From Mycteria americana (taxonomy: Eukaryota; Chordata; Aves; Ciconiiformes; Ciconiidae): DNA of 64,000 nucleotides. The stretch spans positions 30,784,501-30,848,500 of the forward strand of contig NC_134373.1 of NCBI RefSeq assembly GCF_035582795.1, written 5' to 3'. This document shows, piece after piece, positions 49,358 to 60,300 of the stretch (position 1 is its first letter; the number at the start of each line of letters is the position of its first letter). A program made the position numbers and the translations under genes. Under the pieces are notes generated by a model. It was given only the letters and a program-made list of their open reading frames with translations, did not search any database and was not told the DNA's origin.

Positions 49358-51050
49358 CTGTGTCAAGAGAAATCCACATTAGAAAAAGTCACTTCTCAAA
49401 ACTGTAGTTTGAAGTAAATTCTCATGGCTCCCTACGCCACCAGAAATCTTATATCGCTTATATCGAGTGAGCAGTGTAATCAACATAACTAAAATTCAGA
49501 ATTGGCCTCCTTCCTTGCTTTTGCACAAAAATTCACATAAAATGACTGTTGTCACAGATACAAGAAAGAATCAGAATGACTCTGTTAAATCCCACATCTT
49601 TTGGCAATGAAGTATAAATTTGTACCCAAAGCAGCATGTCTGCATTACATGAATCTACAAAGAAGCTCAGATCAATTTGTTTTGCCCTTCCTCTTTTGCT
49701 TAGCTTTGTGGATATCAAACTGGGCTCCATCCATGTAACAAAGCTGTTTCTCACGTACTAATGCAGTAAAATCGACTCTTCCTGTAACTCCTATGGAAAT
49801 TATTTTCAAGAACAGTCAGTCATTGTAGTCAACACTGACCTATGTGTTAATCCTTTATATAAAAAGATCATTAGTAGGAGGGATTTATAACACCTGCTTC
49901 AATTTCATAACCGTTACATTAAGTTTTTGGCCTGTGGCCACTCCAAATAGCTTCTATCATTTCAGCAGAGGAATACTTACTTTCCTGTATACTCAGCCTT
50001 TAAAGCATGTCCTTTGCTATTCATTTGCAAAATTCATGCAGTAGCACAATTCACATGTACTTAAAGCCACCATATCTTCTGATACATGTGTGATGATGCT
50101 ATGATTAAACATGTAGGACTAGAGCAGCTCATGCTTATACTACAAACAATGACCGAGAAAATATCAGCCACCTACTCTGCTTCAGAATTAATATTTCTGA
50201 GTGCGCGCCACATACTTTACAAGGAGTATAAGAAATACAATGGATTTGAATCAGACAAAGAAAAAGAAAAACAACCACAAAAAACTGAGTGCTTTGAAGC
50301 CTAAATATTATAACATTCAGATGGAGCATGGCTCTGATGTGAAGGCGCAGCAGGGTGGTAAGCCTTTACCAAATATCATTGTGCTGCAAGCTGAACAAAT
50401 AGCACCAAGTGGAAAAAGTAAAAGTCTGGCCTGTAAATTATCACTTTGATCAGCTATCAAATACAAAGCTGTGATAACAACACAGCTTTTTTTTTTTTTT
50501 TTTTTTAATATTTCAAAACAAGATCCCCTGTAAAAGCAGTTTGTTCTTGATGACATTTTTGCAAGAGACAGAGACCCATCTCAGGAGATCTAATAGCTTG
50601 GATCTTTAAACCACATAGAGGGAAAAAAGATATTAATATATTATAGGGTGCCTTTATTCTCCTTTTTTTGGGAATGGGTATGATATAGTTAAGAGCTTGT
50701 AACTTCATCCTAACGTGGAAGAGAACAACTTTCTAAATCTTGATAGTTTTTGTACGACATTAGAAGTTAACTTGTTTTCTGATTCTAGTTCAATTTCCAA
50801 GTTATTTGTTACTAACACTCTGGAGGGAAGGGGGAAAAACTGGGACACGTCAGAGCAGCTTAAAATTCATCACTGAACACACTGAAAACAAAAGCAGAGT
50901 TGTCAACCTTCAAAAGAAAAAACGAGCAGTGCAGCATCACTGATGAGATGCCATACAAACGCAGCAGGTTTCATTTACACTAGTGTGGAGGAACTATCAC
51001 CCTAGATGAAGCAATGTACAGGAGAGTTAAGGCAAAAATCCACATCTCAC
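49358..51050 (-). other. CLASP1: CLASP1 intron
   Basis: 1,693 bp, GTGAGA donor at 51050. It contains a perfect 9-bp hairpin (50465-50473 and 50481-50489) whose right arm runs into a T20 tract at 50487-50506. No other element is recognised. Confidence 0.75.
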
Positions 51051-51241
51051 ATCTTTGTCTCCAAGTGTTTCCAGCAGCAAGAGCAGAATGGTTTTGAAAT
51101 GTTCCTCCCAAACTCCAAGATTATCTTCCCTTGTGATCTTTAGCAGTTCCAGGAGAGCTCCTTTCCGCTCCTCCACACGCTCGTTGTGGTTGGAGAGCTC
51201 TTTCAGAAGATCAGCCACCAAATCTGAGTGGTCAATGGGTA
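51051..51241 (-). CDS. CLASP1: CLASP1 coding exon with NAGNAG acceptor (63-64 aa)
   Basis: The exon reads (V)PIDHSDLVADLLKELSNHN, ERVEERKGALLELLKITRED, NLGVWEEHFKTILLLLLETL and GDKD, ending at a GTGAGA donor. It starts the C-terminal TOG-like domain. Two tandem acceptors are present: using the inner AG (51243-51242) starts the exon at 51241 and gives ...LRD-VPIDHS as I recall for human CLASP1, while the outer AG (51246-51245) starts it at 51244 and adds one Glu (LRD-E-VPIDHS). Both keep the frame. Confidence 0.95.
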
Positions 51242-52010
51242 CTTCTAGGACAAATGGCAGCAAATCATTTGGGGAAATGGGGAAATAGATCAAAGATGCC
51301 AAGATTACTAACCTTCTACAGAACAAAGCGCATGTAGCAAGGGCCCCCCCCCAAAATGCATCAAATTCCAGGTGGCCTAAGTCAAGCAGGCAAGAGAATC
51401 TGACTAGCATACAATTTCACCTGAGTTTGTAACACAGCTCATGAATCTGCACATGGCTTCTAATGAACCAGGAAGAGATGACAATTGAATTTCATCCAGT
51501 TCCAATAATTACTTCTACAAGATGAGAACTGCCGCAGTTTTTCCCAGACACACACACCCAAAACCAGTGATCACATGTATGACCTTTAGATCTAAGTACA
51601 GTGACTCATCGGGTTACTGCAAAAGAATTAAGCTAAGGTGTAGCATCACTTAAATGAAGTTAAATGCTCAGTAACAACGAGCTATTGAGTGAGATGTTTC
51701 AGTCATAAAGAGTGGAAGGTCCCCAAAACAGTGTCCCTACAGGTGCATTTAGATGCTTAATGGACTAGTTTGAGGGAAACTCTAGGCAAACAAAAATTAA
51801 AACTGCAGTATAACATTTTCTCCATAGCCACAGATCAGGTTCTGCTGGTACATGAGAACACACAGTACTTCATATCAAGCCTCAGCTTAGATGCAAAGTA
51901 ATACACAACATATGCATGGGCAGGCACGTATCCGAGAGCACTACCCATACACAAATATACCAGAAACAGAGGAATCTGCCTGCAGTTTTATGAGATACGC
52001 TGATACAAAC
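51242..52010 (-). other. CLASP1: CLASP1 intron with weak donor
   Basis: 769 bp. The donor is GTTTGT (52010-52005), which departs from GTAAGT at position 3, after an exon end GATG. The acceptor is a NAGNAG tandem. No repeats are recognised. Confidence 0.8.
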
Positions 52011-52257
52011 CATCCCGAAGCTGATCCATGTCATCATCGAACACTGCTTCCTTCAGTGCAGTCTTGTCATAAGTGTTAATTGTGTCAGCATAAGGATAAG
52101 GGTTATAGTCTCGAGCACGTGGCCCTGAAAAGGCGCGGGGAGGCTGGGTGTTAAGTAAGGAGGTTTTGTTATCTAGAGCCATCCTTCCACCTTCCACAAT
52201 GTCACTGCTTCCACGGACATCACTGGTAGGCACAGCGAGGCCACCATCTCGAGACAC
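52011..52257 (-). CDS. CLASP1: CLASP1 coding exon (linker before C-terminal domain, 82 aa)
   Basis: 247 bp, phase 0 to 1, CCCCAG acceptor. It reads VSRDGGLAVPTSDVRGSSDI, VEGGRMALDNKTSLLNTQPP, RAFSGPRARDYNPYPYADTI, NTYDKTALKEAVFDDDMDQL and RD. The segment from MALDNKTSLLNTQPPRAF onward is very similar to mammalian CLASP1, while the first 25 residues (GLAVPTSDVRGSSDIVEGG) look poorly conserved. It is probably an unstructured, phosphorylatable linker. Confidence 0.96.
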
Positions 52258-53330
52258 CTGGGGAATGGGACAGAAAAGACGTAAGACTACTCAAATTCTG
52301 TGGAAGCTGTAGCTTTTTGGGAGTTCGCCCACCAACATGAAGAGGCATAGAATCATTTACACGCACATGAACCTTGAGTAAAGCTTAGATTACCACCTCT
52401 TTCCCTTATATAACTACAACTCTTCCAAAAATATCTCATGGTCATACGGCAAAAAGCTACACTAACTTGCCAAAATCTAAGTTAATATTGCTAAAACCGC
52501 ACAAGCTGGCAAAGACCATAAGCTCTGGAACAAAGACCAATTTGCTAAGAAAGGGAAAGGAAGCAAAAGCAACATCCTCATCATGAAACTTCACAACCCA
52601 CTGACAGAGGAGACTGGATGATGCTTAGCAAGCTAACATGAAATGAACAACAGAAGGGTCCTGAAGAAAAATCTCAGACCAATAATTTTTAGCTTTGAGG
52701 CTAACTTAATCTACTAACCTAAACTTGCTTGTCCAGATAGGAAGCAAAACTGTCATCGAGTATCTCAAGTTGGAAAGGACCCATAAGGATCATAATGTAA
52801 GATTCCCATAAATTTTGAAGTCCATGTATTTAATTAAAACAAATGACATCTCACATGGTAGATAATTCTGTAACCATTCATGCAGCATAAGGTACCACAT
52901 GAGTTGTGCGCTCAAAGTGATTACGGGTCCTTCCTATATATGAAGTAATAAGCCTGTGAGGGAAACCACTCATGCATTTTAAGTACCAGCATTTCCCATT
53001 ACAGACCTGACTACACACACTCCACGAAAAAGCCATCACTGAGCCACGCTGAGCCTGAGGAACACTAGCACTGTCTCCTTCGTACACGAGACTCCCACAG
53101 AAACCCAGTGAGCACATTTCACAGGAGGCTAGAGTTTAAAGGGAGCAAGGGACTACATTAGTGGGATCTCATAATTTAGGTATAAGAAGTTAGCAACCAA
53201 TAAGCCAAAGACACTTGGAAGAATACAGCAGGAATAACTGGATTTTGTACACTAACAATCCAAAGCCAGGTTTGAACACAATGTTTTAAAATTTCACCTA
53301 TCTGGGGACATTAATCAATCGAATACTTAC
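52258..53330 (-). other. CLASP1: CLASP1 intron with a CR1 remnant
   Basis: 1,073 bp, GTAAGT donor at 53330. It contains a very short CR1 3' remnant at 52753-52802. Nothing else is recognised. Confidence 0.8.
52753..52802 (-). mobile_element. CR1 3' tail remnant
   Basis: The plus strand reads TCATCGAGTATCTCAAGTTG GAAAGGACCCATAAGGATCA, matching the inverted CR1 end (TCACAGAATCNCAGGTTGGAAGGGACC-type). About 50 bp survive and the octamer has decayed. Confidence 0.6.
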
Positions 53331-53481
53331 AATATCACAGTCTTTCTTTCCATCACGTTTGATTGGCTCATTCAGGTCCTCTTGACTACGGAAACTAAAT
53401 TTTTCAATCGCTTCTGTGACTCCACGAAGAGAGCTGTAGATTTCATCAGAATTTAGGTTCTCCGTGTCATAATCCAGCATA
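53331..53481 (-). CDS. CLASP1: CLASP1 coding exon (50 aa)
   Basis: 151 bp, phase 2 to 0, TCTTTAG acceptor and GTAAGT donor. After completing a split Ser codon it reads MLDYDTENLNSDEIYSSLRG, VTEAIEKFSFRSQEDLNEPI and KRDGKKDCDI. The acidic DYDTENLNSDEIYSSLRGVTEAI block is shared by CLASP1 and CLASP2. Confidence 0.97.
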
Positions 53482-53632
53482 CTAAAGACCAAACGTATAT
53501 GAAATGTTACATATGAAACTGGAATCCGCTTTTGACTTAACAAAAACAATGTCAAGTCGAAGACAAATGATTTGGTGTACCCTTTCTAACAGTGACTTGT
53601 AACAAAACATGGATGGAATCAAAGCAGACTTC

Positions 53633-53732
53633 GGGTCTGAGTCTCCCCTCAAACAGGGCTAAATCTAGGAGAAGCTCCACTGCAATCAGTGGTGTTACTT
53701 TGCTGTAAGTGAGGGGAAATCAGGTCCACCGT
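53633..53732. mobile_element. Ancient amniote MITE-like palindromic repeat
   Basis: GGGTCTGAGTCTCCCCTCA on the left mirrors GTAAGTGAGGGGAAATCAGG on the right. The centre GAAGCTCCACTGCAATCAGTGGTGTTACT resembles the palindrome CCATTGACTTCAATGGAGTTACTC found in amniote repeats (from memory). It appears to be a different subfamily from the copy at 42188-42293. Confidence 0.55.
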
Positions 53733-55284
53733 TTGTTACATTCCACAGCAGTGAATGTGCTAGCTTCCGTAAACCAAAAAAAAACCCCTATCCCCAGCAT
53801 GGTAATGATGTTATTTAAAAAGGAAATTAAAGAAAATCAATCACTATGAGAACTCAAGGGGTTGTGACAGCTGGTAGAAATGAAATCAATGAAGTTTAAG
53901 TTTCATAATATATCAAATATATTCTATCAATGGATTCAAATGTGACAGATTTAAATGGAAAGGAAAATGTATCTTGACATAAACCTTAGTCTAACACGTC
54001 CCATTTTCACTTATAGAGTAGTAAAACCAAAACCACTTGCACGATGTCTTGATAAAAGATACATTTCAGTATTGAGCCTAAGTCTGGGAATTCTCTCACT
54101 CAAATCTGATGCTTTCTTCCAGTCTGTCTGTTCCTCAGAAATTCTTCAGCAGAAAACAGCCACAGAAGTTTTGGGATTCCTTGAGGAGTTATCCAAAATT
54201 AAGTTCCATGAAAAAATGCCTGGCATGCAAGGGCAGATGATATGAAAAGATGTGGCTAAGAAGAGGAGCTCCTACAAGCTTGGAGAAAATGAAAAGGCAT
54301 TACTGGCAGGGCTTTGCTCTATCTAGGAGAAGTCGAGCTTGCATGACAATCGGTTTTCCAAGAGAGATTTAATGAAGCGATCCAGTAACTGAGAACAATT
54401 TCTCTGGGGGAGTCTCGGATCTCAGCAGAGCCAGAAGCAAATAAACCAAAAGAATCTGAGACATTTACATCAAGTTGTTTGTCAATAAGTGGCAAGAAGT
54501 GGCTCCCTACAGGGGTGAACTACTATTTCTTAACAGTTGGGGAAGGATGACAGGATGAGCTTGAAGGAGGATGGCTGAACGAAGAACTGTGTTCCTTTTC
54601 CACAAAAGAAAGATTCCCTGTGAGGTGAGTGAGAAAAAAATAAAAAACAGAAAATCCCTTCTGAATCCTGGGTACACAGCTATTATTTTCAATAGAACTA
54701 AAAGTAGGATGTTAACTATCTATAACCACTACTTTTTTTTTTCTGGAAGAAATTCAGGAACTTCAGACAGAGGATAAGATTGGTGCTGCCCGATTCCTTC
54801 AGAATTAACACACTGAAAATAGCCATAACCCTGGCTCCCAAGCAACACGTTTACTCTAGGATTGCACAAGCATCAGCACCATGTATTCTGGCAAAGAAAC
54901 CGAAGAACAACTCCCCAACTTTAAACAGTCTGTCAGGCCAGGAAGAAGGAGAAACCACTTAAAGAACAGACCAAGACCAAAAAACAAAAGCTGTTTACAA
55001 ACCTACAGAAGTCAAAGTATTTAGGGCTTTTCAGACAGCTGAATGACACTAATGCACTGTGATGGCTTTCCAGACAAAAGTAAGGCAGCTTTTAGATTCT
55101 TTATAAGTATCAGGCAGGGATAGGACAACCTTTGTTTCATATGATCTCAAAAATATTAATTTTGAGCTCAAGCACGTTTAATTCATAGATGTTAAGGGGT
55201 TCCTCATACAATATTTAAGTGAGCAATGAAACCGCCATTCAAGAAGGTATATATGCGACTGTACACGAGTACCCCCACCAAGAG

Positions 55285-55375
55285 ATGACATGACTTACCA
55301 AAGGTCACACAATTAAATCCATGGCAAAAACCGAGAAATAATCACAGATATACTGACACTAAATCTTCTGCTAAA
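55285..55375 (-). mobile_element. CORE-SINE/MIR-like fragment
   Basis: The plus strand reads GATGACATGACTTACCAAAG GTCACACAATTAAATCCATG, close to the MIR-core complement (GTGACTTGCCCAAGGTCACACAG.. followed by GGCAGAGC). It then decays. Old and fragmentary. Confidence 0.5.
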
Positions 55376-57199
55376 ATCATCACTTCTTTCCTCAGGGATG
55401 AATTTTGCCCTACACTGCTACCAAAGAATAGATCAAAGTACAGACTCTGCAATGCTAGAGGACTAAGGCAATTTCTCAAAGCCACCGACCTGATGCATTT
55501 TTCAAAGCACAAAACCACATTTTAATAAAAATCTAAAGAACCCAGTGATTTCATTTGTCAAGAGTAAGCCTGTGTAGGAGATCACACTATGGCTGTGCTC
55601 CACATGAACGAAAACTCTACATGTGAACACACACGTCTATTGACAGTATGTGTGCTGGAATACTTCACAGACAACACGATGGGGGGGAATAAAAAAATAA
55701 AATGGAACTACACCCACCTTCCAGGGAAAAAAAAAGGCACAAAAGGGAAAAAAAATTATGACCCATGCAGAAAACTAGAGGAAAGTCACAGGATGAATAA
55801 GAAGTGAGTAGAGATGAGCAGCATTTAGGGATGTCACAACATTATTTTCCATCTTCTGCTGCACTAAAACAATGCAGCTTTCTACAAGTTTATCAGGATA
55901 CAATTTGGCGACTTTCCAGTCTGACATTAAACATATTTTACTTCCATAAACTATTATTCAGTTTCCAATCCAAACTATATGTAAGTAATCAACAGTTTAG
56001 CATCCTCAAGCAGTACACAGTAACCCACTTCCTTGCACTTTCAGGCTCTGGGCTGGAATATAGGTCACATTATTCCAAACCTTGGTGTCAGCTAATGAAA
56101 GGAGGAAAAAAATTCTCAACTACTTTACCTCCAAAAATCAACATAGATCTCTTCCACAGATATCTTAGTGTCCTAGAATAGTCAGAACATTGATTTAAAG
56201 TTTTAATTCTGCAGGTATTCACAGAGGTACGGACTATGGGATTGTATTTTCTCTCTCAGATGCCACAGATTCCCAGATTTTGAGCTGTCAAAGAACAATT
56301 TGTTTGCTTTTCTTTCAATAGTTTTTTATTAGGAACTTCTTGCTTCAAGGAAAGACTGTATATAGTCTTTCCTCAGGTAATAGGTGTATTTAAGTCAGGA
56401 GAAACCGCATCTATGGAAAGCCTGTTGTCAGGGTATAAACTTAAAAAAAAATCCAAGGAATTTAACGTAGAGGTCTGACAAATTAAATTTGTATTCAGAA
56501 GGGGGTTTTTGACTAAAACCAGTATACAGCTTTAGTCCACTATACTCATTAAAGATCTATGTGCAGATTGGAACACAATGTGAGGGCACAGGAGGAGGAA
56601 GAGATGTCAAAATTAACAATCGATAATCTCTAAATCTTGTGGTGAGGACCATTTTAACTTCAATACTACCAATTTCCAAGACATTCCACAATCACACTGT
56701 GCAAGTAGCTAGTAATATCATATATGCAAGCTTCATCTTCATTGTCCTATGGATATTCACTACTGCAGATGTGAAATCACTACTGAGCTGTATTTGCCTG
56801 TTCAAAAGTACTCGTGTGCCACCTGCACAGCGTAGCCAAGTTGAAAGACCTTGCCCGTGCTATCATAACGCACTGGTGCCTGCCGGAAGTGCTCAGCAAC
56901 TGTGTTCTGCACTGGAAACCAACTGTGAAACATACACCCATTCAGGAACCTGGCAGAGAGGAAGAGCATGGAAAAATCCACTTTTTTTTTCCCCCCTCTA
57001 CTTGCATGCCTCATCTTCCCCAAGCAGCAAGCAAGCGGCTGCCTGCCACCTCCGCTCTCTAAAAGCTATCATCGTCTCTTTTCCTTTTCCAACCAGAGCC
57101 TCTGCAAATCATTTCCCACATTTGAACAAATCCCACAGTGTGAAAGGTAAATAATACTGTGACACCTCAGACAAGTTGGTTTAACAGGTAGCTTGTTAC

Positions 57200-57316
57200 C
57201 TGGGAGAGTAAGAGCGTCTGAAAGTCTTGTGGGAAGGAGCAGTGGGGATGGAGTTAGGCTGAGAAAGGGGAGGGGGGTGCTTCGACAGCCCATCTGCACT
57301 CCAACCCCAGAACCGA
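57200..57316 (-). CDS. CLASP1: CLASP1 cassette-type coding exon (39 codons, Ser/Pro-rich)
   Basis: 117 bp, phase 2 to 2, so skipping keeps the frame. It reads (S)RFWGWSADGLSKHPPPLSQ, PNSIPTAPSHKTFRRSYSP plus a split Ser, flanked by a CACGGCAG acceptor and GTAACA donor. From memory, the human counterpart (RLWGWSADGLAKHPPPFSQP...) is present in some CLASP1 isoforms, and CLASP2 lacks it at the equivalent junction (LSPS followed directly by ..DYDTEN). The exon adds a Ser/Arg/Pro-rich stretch next to the microtubule-binding linker. The acceptor is preceded by a long C/T-rich tract (about 57325-57390). Confidence 0.93.
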
Positions 57317-60300
57317 CTGCCGTGATCAGAGGAGAAACGAAAGAGAGAAGAAACAGAGAAAGGAGAGGGAGGGGGAAAAAAAAGAAACTATAATCTGAGT
57401 GGCTTAGTGCTGTCATGCTGCCTTGGAGAGAGAGAAAAAAAATTAATAGAAACAAAATTAAACAAGAATACTCCATTAAGCCTCATAAGTCATTGTTTTG
57501 GCCTTTATTATTAATTTCCACTTTTATTCCTACGATAATGATATGGTTCACACAAAAATAGTCCCTGCTTGTACTGACCAGTAAATTTTACAAATGGATA
57601 CAGCCTCTATAAACAACTCTTAAAATACTTTAAGTAAACATCTGCATTGAAACTCTGAGCAGGTATTTGTGAGCAACAGGATTTCCCTGGAAGAAAGGAA
57701 AGTTGGAGTTGATTTTTTTTAGTCAGACACACAAAGGTAGCTTGTCAAGCTTGGCTCCTGGTGCCTCTATAAGAGCCTGCAATCAGGCCCTACACAATCA
57801 GCAAACCTTTACAGGGCTTAAGATCTGATCCTATTTCACCAGATTCAAACTGATCCCAAAGATGCAGCAAGTGAAAGTCAGTCTAGAGTGCAAACGTATC
57901 ATGTAAATTTGGGGACTTGGCCCAGGTCTCAGCAGACAAAGCTGGAAAGACTGGATGAAACCAGCCTCTAAGTCGATTCAGGTATCTCATCAAACTTCCA
58001 CAAGCCCGTTCTGCTTACTGTTTGATCCTGTGCCTTTGGGTCAAGGCATCCATCCCTGTGCCAGTTTGTCTAACCTTTGCTTTTGTCCTGTTCCCTTTAT
58101 GGTACATGGATTTTCAAAATCACCTTCTAAATGAGAATATAGATGCTTGAGCTGGTGGAGTATTCAGGACACCACTTTGTTTCTATTAAGTTTGAATACA
58201 CTGCCTTGGAAACTCACATTTATGTATACACAAGTGAAAGATATTGCAAGATCAGAAGTGGCAAACAAGTCAAGAATTGCTCCAGTGCAAACAACAGCAA
58301 AGCCAGTTGAAAACTCCTCTGAAGAGTGGTGTCAAGAAATTCACTCGTTAACCAGCAACCAAAAACCATAGCTATTAAATACAACTATTAGGGAAATACA
58401 CCAGACACCCAGACTGCTGAGCAGAAGTCTCACAGCTCAGGTCTCACCTACCTGCAAATGGGCCACCAAACAATGCAGGCTCATCCTTATTGTATAAAGC
58501 AGATGGCTTATTTTAATTCTTTTTCCATGCCCTGCCTTGCTCAACTTAATACTGAAACTGTCAAATTTTATTTTTAATGGTATTTCCTATTGTCAGTGAA
58601 AAAACAAGCATGTAAACATACATAGCCAAATAAAATTGTTAGCCTTTTATTTTGATGCATTTCCTCCAGAGATCTTTGAGGGACTAAATTAGTTTTTTTA
58701 ATAATTGGAACTACACACAGGTTTCTGGGCTACTAATAAAGGCAGAAACAGTAGGGCAAACATTCATTTGATATTCCTTCAAATACTCCTACAGAATTCT
58801 AGGTGAAAATTCACAACCTGACTGTAACATTTGAGTTTACAGAACTTAATTTGCCATTCAGAACAGTATTCCTACACTGTAGGACTTCGCAACTCAGTAT
58901 TTTCCTTTTTGTCATACTACATCATTTACTAAATCTCAGAAGATTTTTCTCTGTCCAATGTCAAGCCATTCATCTGAGCATTGCCCAGGAAACATTCTTT
59001 CCTCTCAGTCAGAAGTCTGGGTTTTTTCCTATTATTTTCAGTCTTTCCCAAGTGCCCTCCACTGCTTTTCTTCTTCAGAAAATACCTCTTTCTTCCATAA
59101 CTCCTTTCCCCAAAACCTAAAACTGTCAAGACAAAAAAAAGCAGATACAAATGCAGAAGCAACTCACAGATGCAGTGGATATGTTCTAGTGATCATGAAG
59201 CAGAACTGGATGGAGCAAATGAAAGCAGGAGAAGGAAGGACTTTGTCCAAGGCCCTGAAAGTACCTTCTGAAAGTTACCCTTCTGAAGACACTAACATCA
59301 AGGGATACTTAAGCAGATGTTATCATCTGGATAGGCAAATTAGCTGTTTGCATCAGCAAAGTCCAGTTCAGCCAAAACATTCAAAATCTACCCAGAGAGC
59401 TCAAATACCTGTACACACAAATATACACACACAAAAAATAAAAAGGTCAGTCATCTGGAATTCAGCTGTGATGGCAATAATATGGGAGAAATAACGTGAC
59501 CTAACAGCAATGGCACACATACGTACTATAGAATCAGTATCAATGAAGCCTTGCTGATTAATATTGAGGATATTGTCCACAAACCATTAGTAATATGGGA
59601 GAGCAGCTATGCTTAGCAGCATTTTTGTATTCCTACACAACTCAAACTATCCTTTCTACACATATCCCAGCCCCAAAAACATATACATCTCTAGATAAGA
59701 TTCCTCCAATCTGTGCATCAAGAAAAAATTCAAAGGAAAGTATAATCTTCAAAACCAAGCTGGCATTAAGAACTGGAGATAATCCTTCAACTGACTGCAC
59801 TCAGGCTGCCTGTACAAGACATAGGCAAGGACAAGGTAAGCAGCGCCTGCACATGGAGCACCCCAGGAAGCAACGGGCAAACACAACCTCGGTACAACCC
59901 TTTGGAAATGGGTCCCATAAAAATGTAAAGCCAAGCCTAGTTTCAGAGGAGGGCTACACAGAGAAGCTGTAGGAATCTTTATCCTTTTACACTGCTGTCA
60001 GAATGGCTCGGGTATGCTCATCCTCCAAGTTTGTAGAAAGAAAAGTGACATTTTACACCACTGATGAATAGCAAATGACAGGCATTTGTAATGGAAACAT
60101 GACACAGAAGCATCTATACCAACAACTGCAATACTGCAGTGTACCCTACTTCCCGTAATATTAGCACATCTTCCAAAGCCTCTTTTTCTGAAAGAAGGAT
60201 GACCACACGTACTCTCCAGAAACAGAGCTAAATTCTCCCTTGTTCTGTAAGTCAGGACCATGCTCAAACTGTGCTACACAAGACATTTTCAAGAAGGATG

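Larger units (their letters stand above)
53482..57199 (-). other. CLASP1: CLASP1 intron
   Basis: 3,718 bp, GTAACA donor at 57199. It contains an ancient palindromic repeat (53633-53732), a CORE-SINE-like fragment (55285-55375), a perfect 10-bp hairpin (56348-56357 and 56364-56373) and short A/T tracts. A 171-codon open frame on the plus strand at 56639-57154 has no homology. Confidence 0.75.

Noticed and set aside
50465..50506. Perfect 9-bp hairpin followed by T20, looking like an intrinsic (rho-independent) terminator.
   Set aside because: It lies inside a vertebrate intron on the strand opposite the gene; bacterial-type termination does not apply and no pol III gene precedes it.
56639..57154. 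171-codon open frame on the plus strand next to the CLASP1 cassette exon.
   Set aside because: Antisense intronic sequence without homology; amino-acid composition is unremarkable.
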